DNA of 64,000 bases. Source: Anthostomella pinea. Lineage: Eukaryota; Ascomycota; Sordariomycetes; Xylariales; Xylariaceae. Of the stretch, positions 30,331 to 38,074 are shown piece after piece (within the stretch, counting starts at the first letter, position 1; the number at the start of each line of letters is the position of its first letter). The stretch spans positions 496,001 through 560,000 of the forward strand of contig CAUWAG010000012.1 in the NCBI GenBank assembly GCA_963556695.1, given 5' to 3'. A program made the translations under genes and the position numbers. The notes under the pieces were generated by a model that did not search any database, was not told the DNA's origin, and saw only the letters and a program-made list of their open reading frames with translations.

Positions 30331-30888
30331 CCAGCATCCTCCTGCCTACTCTACTAAACAGGCAGCTCTCTGGTGCCAAACCTACCATGCTCATAACAAA
30401 AGAAAGCGCGTGGAAGCTCCTCTAGCTGCAATTACGGTATCTCTTCCACGTAGTGATCGTCGCGACAATAGGAAACGTGTAAAATTCAAGTGGTTTAGGT
30501 GATTAAGGATGCTTCCAAACGATGTCGACGTCGCCAGAGGGATGTGGACATTGATCCACCGTTATAATCACATGACCACGCAACAAAATGAAAAAGAAAG
30601 CCCCTGGACTTGTTCATTTGGGGTGACTAATAGTCATACATCCTGTTATAGTAGAAGTGGTCAGGTGTCCCCAGTTTCAAAAGGCATGCATAAGTTGTCT
30701 AGATTTAACTCATATATCTTTTCGGATGAGTATGAGTTTGATTGCTTCACCCGTGCCTTTACACTTCGCAACTGCGTATCGGTTTAAAAATACGCTATGC
30801 TTGTCTGAAGATCACTTTTGATGTATTTGTGGAGGTCATGGACCTGTACTTCCTGCAGAATATGAGGTAAGGCAACCTGGAGGGTTAT
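30331..30888. other. No clear gene
   Basis: A plus frame at about 30340-30502 reads NKRKRVEAPLAAITVSL and RKRVKFKWFR, and another at 30509-30787 is open, but neither is recognised. ACCACGCAACA near 30575 is a scrap of the 43104-type repeat. Confidence 0.35.
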
Positions 30889-31251
30889 TCAAGGGATTTC
30901 GTAGTGTTCAACTCGGTTATACTTTATCGGCTCGTTCAATGCAAGGTCATGCTCTGCGCCATACCATGTGAATATAAGGTTCATAGGCTTCCTTAGGGGC
31001 TGTTTGAACGAGTGTTGAGCAAGCAAGTCAAGATCATAGCCGATTAAAATAGCATTCCTTTGGTTAGAAAAGGCTCGCTGAAGGATCTGACAATCCGTAA
31101 CGTTAAGGATTGAAGCCCACACATTACTAAACTGCGCCCGTGGTATCAGAGTTGGTGGCACGCTTATTCCCGCACTGACAGTCCTGGCTAGAGAAATGGG
31201 GTCGAGATGATGTGTGATTTCATCTTCCAGTTCTTGAGGGAGGCGCGCCAT
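30889..31251 (-). CDS. F-box-like protein, short
   Basis: 120 residues starting MARLPQELEDEITHHLDPISLARTV, an F-box-like helix pattern (LP-E-ilDeI--hLd). The rest (NVWASILNVTDCQILQRAF, AILIGYDLDLLAQH) resembles the C-terminal part of a class of small fungal F-box proteins. F-box proteins link substrates to SCF ubiquitin ligases; no substrate can be inferred. It is shorter than typical members, so it may be truncated or have an unrecognised second exon. The ATG lies close to an AT-rich 5' flank. Family call is moderate. Confidence 0.45.
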   Translation of the reverse strand: MARLPQELEDEITHHLDPISLARTVSAGISVPPTLIPRAQFSNVWASILNVTDCQILQRAFSNQRNAILIGYDLDLLAQHSFKQPLRKPMNLIFTWYGAEHDLALNEPIKYNRVEHYEIP

Positions 31252-31821
31252 TCTCTAGGGTTGGGTTAGAAAGATATAGTCTACGTAAGTATATCACTAT
31301 ATGGGACTGGAAAATTAACATTAAGAAACAAGTAACTTGCTTAGTACTCTTTATACACATAGTAGCCTTTGTGGTTTGAAGCTTTATATATGGTATTCTT
31401 TTCATCTGGTGCCTGTTTAGCGGGTTTTCTGCTCAAATAAGCCAGATCTAGAAGCGTCCAATACATGCTGACGTTGTTTAGGCCAGTTCCTGATCCAAGC
31501 TACATAAAGCTACTTATTAAGCTTGGTACTTACTGTATCTCAAGGGATATCCCTTTAGCGGCTAAGGTTGAATTGGAGCCACAAGCACAAGGGTGACAAG
31601 CTGCGAATCGGCGCTTCGTGGTGACACTGCTACACCCTCTCATGCCCGAGTCCGTCGTCGAGGCCTGACGCTGCTAGTAGCAAAGAGTGTTGATAGCATT
31701 CCTCGCCAAAATGAGCCGTCAATGTTGTTTTATTGCAAGTGGGAAAATGAGATCAAAATCATGATCTTAATCAGCCACCCTAGATGCTGTACTGTCTAAT
31801 ATTGCCTCATTTATTTACTTT
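31252..31821. other. Intergenic, nothing recognised
   Basis: No supported frame, repeat or RNA. Confidence 0.4.
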
Positions 31822-31926
31822 CTACTCCATAATATTCTCAGGGCTCTCAATATAGTTGTCTGCCTGTCTAACATCCCCGGTGCTGTGTGTTTCGAATCTA
31901 GGCCCTGGCCGGATTTTAAAAGCCAT
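31822..31926 (-). pseudogene. Divergent-pair gene, minus member, copy 2
   Basis: From the ATG at 31926 a frame starts MAFKIRPGPRFETHSTGDV and stops at TAG after 34 codons. It is the counterpart of the minus gene that starts at 12874 (MASKVRLGSKSGTRNSADV), and the surrounding DNA also aligns (GGATTTTAAAAGCCATTATT against GGACTTTAGAAGCCATTGTT). Truncated by the early stop. Confidence 0.6.
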
Positions 31927-32028
31927 TATTGCCGCTTTTCTAAAGTGATAAATGACAGTTCACAGCGAAGGGCAAATACCTCTAGTTATATATCTTAGTA
32001 CCACGTAGAAAACAATTACATTGCAGCC

Positions 32029-32757
32029 GTGAAGCTAAGCGCCGATTGTTATACTATATTTATGGCATCCTTACAACTAGTTGAAATAGATTCAAATGCA
32101 GCCTTTATAAATATGGCAAATCTCGAACACGAAGTCGAAAACATCATCGATCCTTCTAACATATGGGACAGAGATGTTGTGAGCCCGTCACGACCACCTT
32201 CTTATCTCAATCTTAAGATAACTGAGCTTATAATACCGATCCCAAATGACTCCCCCAATGTTTCCCAGTCGGCACAAGATAACATTCCGGTGTGCCTATG
32301 CGAATCTGACGACGAGCTCCAATCATCAAGCGGAACCCCAGAGGTATCACCATCTGGATGGAAGGCCCACGAAAATACAGCTCGTGCTGTCTCGTTAACT
32401 CACGCGGGGAAACCTGCTCTAGTAGATTTAGCAAGCGCCCGAGTGTCGGGTCCTCTATTGAGCAGAGCATTATGTTATTCTTCCCCGGAGTTAATCTCAG
32501 TGCAGAGTGGACACAGCCATCCAACGCACGAGAGTAGTGTGGCGTCGACTCTCGACTTGACAAATCGAAGTCCATCTGCATTGAAACAGGCGTGCCAAGC
32601 AACGGTCGACTCTTTGAGGATTGCATTTAAATCGACAACTACTCTTGACAGATTTCGGGGAGCAGCCGGCCTTACCCGAAAACGAGGAAGGGGAAATCTC
32701 AGGGCAGCAGCAGCAGCTTCATCAATTGACAGCTGCAATGTCGACAAACTTGGTTGA
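32029..32757 (+). CDS. Divergent-pair gene, plus member, copy 2
   Basis: An open frame of up to 242 residues; first ATG-type starts are at MASLQLVEI or MANLEHEVENII. The N-terminal third parallels the protein at 13073-13403 (CESDDELQSSSGTPEVS against YESDDGSQSSSGEPEMS). The C-terminal half, absent in copy 1, is Ser/Ala-rich and basic (LTRKRGRGNLRAAAAAS). No known domain, signal peptide or membrane segment. It sits head to head with the broken minus member at 31926, spacing about 100-180 bp, so a shared promoter is plausible. Function unknown. Confidence 0.45.
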   Translation: MKLSADCYTIFMASLQLVEIDSNAAFINMANLEHEVENIIDPSNIWDRDVVSPSRPPSYLNLKITELIIPIPNDSPNVSQSAQDNIPVCLCESDDELQSSSGTPEVSPSGWKAHENTARAVSLTHAGKPALVDLASARVSGPLLSRALCYSSPELISVQSGHSHPTHESSVASTLDLTNRSPSALKQACQATVDSLRIAFKSTTTLDRFRGAAGLTRKRGRGNLRAAAAASSIDSCNVDKLG

Positions 32758-33094
32758 TATTCGACACGAATTTCACCGCGTACGTCGCTCTCGATCACAA
32801 CAAGGACCATACTGAATTAAATGTCTTTAGCAGGATAGGAGTTTCCCTTTGCACAGTCGATGGTCTCAGGTAGTGCCGGGGAAGTTGGGCATTTTAGGAG
32901 CGTGTAGAGGGAACCGTCTCTCCACCGGCCTTGCCAGGTACAAGGTGAATATGTTTTAGGTAGCGTGACAACACACCGCCTTCGTTAATAGATTTTACTC
33001 CGTTGCTATCACCATCCCATGCCACGCATGCCAGTGTCTAAATGCTGAAAGTACTAACTCGATTATCTTAATATGCCAGAAGCTAAAAGACATC

Positions 33095-33289
33095 TGTGAG
33101 ATTTCAAAGCGTTCTATATTGAAAGGAAAGAGAAGAAGATCTCTGGGGGAGAAGCCCCCATATATATGTACAGGTGTGCCATCAGGGTGACCAGATAATC
33201 ATACGATAATGGCGCCAGCTGAATGCCCTGAAGCTAAGCCCATTAGAGCATTCAGCCCCGAAAGCCTCAGCCTGGTATGATATCCAACA
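33095..33289 (-). mobile_element. Solo Copia LTR with target duplication
   Basis: 195 bp, TGTGAGATTTCAAAGCG to TGATATCCAACA on the plus strand, flanked by ACATC (33090-33094 and 33290-33294). It carries CCCCCATATATATGTACAGG, a TATA-like box. Matches the LTR at 37630-37843 in inverted orientation. Confidence 0.93.
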
Positions 33290-33307
33290 ACATCCCTGGA
33301 TGCGTAA

Positions 33308-33808
33308 ATGACAAGCCTCGCCGTCAAGCGAGTCGAAAGAATTTGCCGAGTCAACCAGTCCAGGTTGAAAAATCGGAGGGAGTCATCTAACGACAAGTCG
33401 CGGCCCCAGATATCAGAGAATCCTAATAGGCTCGGACCTATTCGAAACGGCCACGTTGCTGAAGAGACCAGGAATATGATATCTTCGCAACAAACAGAAA
33501 TCACAGACGCCATTAGGACGACAAAGGATCGTCTTCAAGTCGAGGACAGCATAACAACGCTGGACCTTAGTTCCAGCGAGCAAGATCAGCAAAGGCTAAG
33601 ACAAGAACAGGACACCTTCGCCGCTTCGCTTAAATTGTTGCAGGAACTGCTGGCACAGACAGAGACAGTGGCGAAGCTTACTGCAGCGAAGGTTACTGCA
33701 CAAAGCCAGGGTTCTGTTGGTACAGTCACGTTTGGCAGTCAAAACACGGGCTTTCAACGCGGAGTGGTCTATGGTGGGGTGAGCAGGATCAGCTTTGGGA
33801 ATGAGTAG
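33308..33808 (+). CDS. Helical protein with G/N-rich C-terminal motif
   Basis: 166 residues. The centre is strongly helical and coiled-coil-like (DQQRLRQEQDTFAASLKLL then QELLAQTETVAKL), similar to the end of the PigL_N-type helical domain found at the N-terminus of fungal NLR-like proteins. The C-terminus is G/N/Q-rich: TVTFGSQNTGFQRGVVYGG, then VSRISFGNE and a stop. Such short tails with N-G-F-Q-x-G patterns resemble signalling motifs at the ends of fungal NLR partner proteins; this is an inference. The frame starts right after a solo LTR (33289), so the N-terminal part of the original gene may be lost. Confidence 0.45.
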   Translation: MTSLAVKRVERICRVNQSRLKNRRESSNDKSRPQISENPNRLGPIRNGHVAEETRNMISSQQTEITDAIRTTKDRLQVEDSITTLDLSSSEQDQQRLRQEQDTFAASLKLLQELLAQTETVAKLTAAKVTAQSQGSVGTVTFGSQNTGFQRGVVYGGVSRISFGNE

Positions 33809-34185
33809 AGCCAGCAGGTTGGAAGAGAGGCAAGAGGGCTGAGGGACAACAAGTGTGGGAATCACGTAGACCCCGAACCATAGCATCTGTTCAAGGGACA
33901 AATGTGCAGCGTCAGCAGCAAGCAAACGCAAGTTGACTGCCTGCTTTCATTGGAATTATGGAAGAAACATGAGAAATAGTGGGGTAGACCGGACGAGCCT
34001 GTCCACAAGGCATTCTGGCCTAAGTGAATAAGACCTTGAACCTTTTGACCCCACGACGGAGTCCACTATTGCTCTGAAAGGCGCTGTCAGGGTCTGGTCT
34101 GTAGCTTGGCGCTCCACAGGGGCACCTGCCATAAAGAACACGTCTTCTGTCATGGACTTTGCCTCCTCTTGATCTGATGCTTGCG
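33809..34185. other. Intergenic, nothing recognised
   Basis: Open minus frames here (for example 33956-34198) do not match a family I know; one could be the degenerate 3' end of the PD-(D/E)XK-like gene. Confidence 0.35.
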
Positions 34186-34977
34186 TCAACAGCCCCAAAC
34201 AGTCCCGTCTTGTTGTACTTGCAATGCGACCACTGTGCGGATGGCCTTGTGAAGCTTCCTCATGTTGTCATCGTCGAGTTTGGGCGGTAGTTGGGCATCG
34301 AAATTGGGGGTTGAGCCAGCGTGTCCTTGGATGTCGGGGGCGGAGGGAGCCGTCGAGTGAGTAGGATCATCTGGGAGACTCGAATCCAAACGAAGCCCAA
34401 GCACAATATCGACCATCTTCGAAGCCGCCCAGTCAGGGCCACGCCCTGTGGGGCCTTGAGCAGCCCCCGGGGCGAATTGAGGCACGATTCTGGCCGTGGT
34501 ACAAAGCTCCAGGGCTGGTCCACACTTAGAAGGTTGCAAAGCGTGATCCCTGTAGTGGTAGCCTCGGAGGGCAAGCTGCAGTAGAGGAATATGCAAAAAG
34601 GCGTCCCAAGCCGACTCAGATCTGCCAGTGTCGAGAGAGGTGCGAGCGGTGTGCTCAATCCTTTCTAGGCCATCCATCTCTGCCTGCAAGAAGTGGTCAA
34701 TGGCAGGGCTGACACCTTCTTCAGTTGCATGACCAGTCCGGATGTGTGATCCTGTTTGTGTATGGCAGGCCGCCCAGAAGTTGTCGGGCGGCGGGCGAGT
34801 CCGAGATCCCAGCGAGGCCAGAATCCGGCCTTTGACTTCAGGGGGGTATATGCCCTCGCCGTAATTAGCGACGTCGAGCAGTCGGCGGTATATTCGATGG
34901 GTGTCATCGGGCAGTTGCTGGGTGGCATCATCGTCAACGTCAAGCGAGACGTATCGGACCGGCTTTTTGAGGAGGAA
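34186..34977 (-). pseudogene. PD-(D/E)XK nuclease-like fungal protein, partial
   Basis: One minus frame is open from a TGA at 34978 down to 34186. It reads LKKPVRYVSLDVDDDATQQL, GIYPPEVKGRILA, then ESAWDAFLHIPLLQLAL and ASKMVDIVLGLRLD. This order (charged RP-R/Y block, QLP-D, E-SW---VH-PLL-LA, and KMVDY--L) is that of the fungal PD-(D/E)XK nuclease-like domain. The catalytic E-x-K-type strand that should follow (IETK) is not visible; the frame ends shortly after KAIRTVVALQVQQ. Both the N-terminal part and the core C-terminal part are missing, so it is probably dead. Confidence 0.6.
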
Positions 34978-34980
34978 TCA

Positions 34981-35530
34981 CTGAGCTGTCTCGTGAAAAC
35001 GGACGGCTTCGAGCAGAGGCTGCATATTTTCGGGAACTTAACGAACAATGTGCACCACTTGTCTGTTCACTTCAAAATCACTTACGGAAGCTCTTATTGA
35101 CAGTAGAGAGACGTAACCTCGAAATCGACGAGGCCAATGCACAATGGGAGGAGGAAAAGGATTACAGTTAACTGTGTAGCAATACCCAAATCAATGGTTC
35201 CCGCCATTGTCTATGGATGGATCTCTCTGCTCCACAGAGCAAATCTGGTGCACCGCAAACGCTGGTATCTTCCCGCCGCGAAGTAATTGTTATGTAATAA
35301 GCTTTCTATTATTGGTCCGATTCCTGATGGAAAGAAAGGGTATCGAGGCGAACTACACTACTGTACTGTTTCTCCATTCGAGCTCCATTTCAAGGTTCAG
35401 GTCTCTCTCGATGCCTATTGATAGGTTCTTGTTGAAAGAGCTGGGTTTACCATTGCAAGATGAACTGGATGTATTATCTGAAAGATTCCTTAATGGTCCT
35501 AGGTGTTTGCGAAACGCGTTCGATTCGGAG
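34981..35530. other. No clear gene between nuclease-like and kinase-like relics
   Basis: A plus frame at 35207-35578 (MPIDRFLLKELGLPLQDELD) overlaps, antisense, the last exon of the kinase-like gene and matches nothing known. Confidence 0.35.
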
Positions 35531-36768
35531 TCAGGGGTGATGATGACGATACGGTGGTATGAGAGAAATCATGGCTAACCGCACTAGAACCTGTAGTGTC
35601 TCCCTTCTTCGATTATCTTGGACGAGTGCATGCTAGACGAGGTTAATACTTAAATTGTACAGACAACGTGGTCGTACCTGTAGCAGTCCTGCTATAGATT
35701 TTGCGGAGTTCAACCCCACATGAAATTTATAGCCGTTCGATATGGTTGGCCAGCGGTTATTACCGGAGACAGTAAGTGCGGACTCAACCTTGTACATGAG
35801 CTGTGTCGTGATCCGCTTCACATCTTCGATCGCGTCAGTTTTCGAGGCTGCACCTGACTTCAAATCTGTATATGTATGGCTCACTTCCTTCGTTATTTAG
35901 TTACATCTAGAAATAGTGCATTAAGGTACAAGCATGGTATCGTACTTATCTTGACGTCGCCCGCTAAATTCAGTAGAACCTGGCTCCCGACGAGCGTTTC
36001 ACACTTGACCTTCTCGCTCTCGATATACGACAGCCCATCGAGTAACTTCAAGCTGGTTAGCAGCTATGTGGTACTATATGAGATCGTCCGTACCTGACCC
36101 AGGATGGCCCCAAGCTGGACTTCGTTGGGATAAGCAGGGCAGGCCACAAGGCACTCGAGGTTGGTGAACATCTCTTCGAACACGATATAGAGACTTTGAT
36201 CTGTTGAGAATGCCTCTAGAGCAGTGATAATGTTCTTATGTTGAAGTCTTCGGCACCAGTATAGGACTGCACCTGCTTCTTTAGCTGGAAATTCTTTGAC
36301 CATAACACACTTATAAGGCTGGTTCTTTTGCACTGCGATTGTAACATGATCGCATAGGTCTACTTGGTGTGCCATTTCATATTGCTCATGCGGTTGGCCC
36401 CACTGCCTTCTAAGAGCTGCACTTTGTTTGTCTGTCCTCATTTGTTTCTTAGGTTGCTGTTTTTCGACTTTTAGTAGTGGCCTCTTGAGGAGTCTGCGAG
36501 GGGCGACCGGTATATCGGCACCACGTCGCCCTCCCATTGAAGGGAGTGTCCTGGTATCCCCCGGTTGCTTGTCGGTTCCAACGCTGAGGAGCTGGATCTG
36601 AGTGTGGCGGGGTCCTGGTGAGTCATCCATTGGGCAAGAGGCTTCAGGGGAATGCCTGGAAGAGAGATGTCGTAGCTTGGAGCTAACCAGAGATAGTGTT
36701 GGCGGGATAAGAATGCCTAATTTCAAAATATCGTCTAATAAATGCAGAGTATAGAACTTCTCCTTCAC
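35531..36768 (-). CDS. Degenerate protein kinase-like gene, four exons
   Basis: Exon 1 (36768-36094) has a basic N-terminal region and then a kinase N-lobe: VMVKEFPAKEAG (VAVK-like lysine), LQHKNIITALEAFSTD, QSLYIVFEEM. Introns at 36093-36046 (GTACGG to GAAG), 35945-35866 (GTACGA to ACAG) and 35677-35633 (GTACGA to CTAG) join exon 2 (LLDGLSYIESEKVKCETLVG, then VLLNLAGDVKI), exon 3 (DVKRITTQLMYKVES and NNRWPTISNGYKF) and exon 4 (HALVQDNRRRETLQVLVRLA) in frame. The HRD loop is lost and no DFG is present, so this is a pseudokinase. Its start could be a later Met such as that before DDSPGP. Splice sites were inferred by eye; phases agree at all three junctions. Confidence 0.65.
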
Positions 36769-37126
36769 CTATAATTAGCGAGATTAAGATTTAAAGGCCT
36801 CTTTACCAATAGTAACTTTGTTTGAAGTGAATATAATCTACTGCTCCTTTTCTGGCCTCGACTTACGATTTGGACCGCGCAATGCAAGATGGCAAGAAGC
36901 AGAGTCAGCTTCAGGGTTATATGTGGACGAACTCACGAGACTCCTAGGTTTGTTCGCCGACCCCGACAGTAGTGCCGATGCACCATCGGAGGCGTGGAAT
37001 AGAGAGATCCGGTCTCCAACCTCTAGCCCCCCCCCCTGAGGGCAACAACCATCGGTTAGAGGCCTTCTGCCATGACGAGCCGGTAAAGGGTGGTGGCAGG
37101 CCGGTAGTGCCTCTAGTTTCTGCTTC

Positions 37127-37629
37127 ATGTGGTCAAAGACGCAGGAGCCGACACGGAACAGTTCGAACTTTGGCTGGGCGACACCAACTTTGAGCCATCG
37201 GGATGGCGATGTAGCACCGGTATTCTCAGCGCAGTTGGAGGATTGGCTGTCATTCCAGCACAAATGGCACTGGGACAACCGGGGCCAGACCATCAGGGGC
37301 GAGGGCGAGGGCTTCGCTGCTCACCTCGAGTCGCGAAAAAGGAGATATTTGCATCAAGGAGAAGTGTATGTGGTTTCTGACCCCTTGTTTGAGGACACCG
37401 TGAGGCATGCATGGGAGTACGAAGACATGTTCCTAGAGGCGTCTGGAAAGGAGGGCTTCACTGCATACGCACAGGCGGTTAGGCAACGCCTGGCATCTCA
37501 TAACTTCACGAAACCGGTCCAGCTTGCCAAGGATCCCCGCCAGCAGGACGTATGGACGACAGTGGAGTATCTCAACTACATCGACTGGTGGCAAGACCAC
37601 TACACTACAGCAATGAAAAGGTCACAATC
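37127..37629 (+). pseudogene. Fungal hypothetical gene cut by Copia-1
   Basis: The frame encodes about 168 host residues before entering the LTR: QLEDWLSFQHKWHWDN, RRYLHQGEVYVVSDPLFED, then VWTTVEYLNYIDWWQDHY. The pattern TVEYLNY-DWW-DHY is common in fungal hypothetical proteins of unknown function that often carry ankyrin repeats. The Copia LTR begins at 37630, and downstream of the Copia remains no continuation is seen. An upstream part may lie at 36840-37040 in another frame. So it is a 3'-truncated gene. Confidence 0.55.
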
Positions 37630-37843
37630 TGTTGGATATCATACCAGGCTGAGGCTTTCGGGGCTAAATGCGCTAATGGGTTTAGCTTCAGGGCAGTCAG
37701 CCCACCCTCAGGCCACCAGGATCCTGGCGCCATTATCGTATCATTATCTGGTCACCCTGATGGCACACCTGTACATATGGGGGCTTCTCCCCCAGAGATC
37801 TTCTTCTCTTTCCTTTCAATACAGAACGGTTTGAAATCTCACA
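37630..37843 (+). mobile_element. Copia-1 5' LTR
   Basis: 214 bp, TGTTGGATATCATACC to TTTGAAATCTCACA. The end is fixed by the primer-binding site that follows and by five other copies with the same termini. It contains CATATGGGGGCTTCTCCCC. Confidence 0.9.
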
Positions 37844-37855
37844 TGGTAGCATCTC
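37844..37855 (+). promoter_or_regulatory. Copia-1 primer-binding site
   Basis: TGGTAGCATCTC directly follows the LTR end. TGGTAGC fits the complement of an initiator-Met tRNA 3' end (GCTACCA), as in other Copia elements. The same site follows the LTR at 44827. Confidence 0.65.
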
Positions 37856-38074
37856 ACTTTCGATCACGACCTTTGCAGATCTTCTGCTGCTGATCATCTA
37901 TCTCTCTCTATACTGCTTCACGAGGATTAGCTACCCTCATTGTCGCAGTCCCCTACCGTTCTCCGAGTACGAATCTGTTCTTTATAACAGAGGCTCCCTG
38001 ACGTCGGAAGCCACCTATCACGTACCGTATCCCCTCATCACCATCATGTCTGACTCGAACGAGCACTCTCCAAG

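Noticed and set aside
35207..35578. Plus-strand 123-codon frame
   Set aside because: It overlaps the last kinase-like exon antisense and matches no known family.
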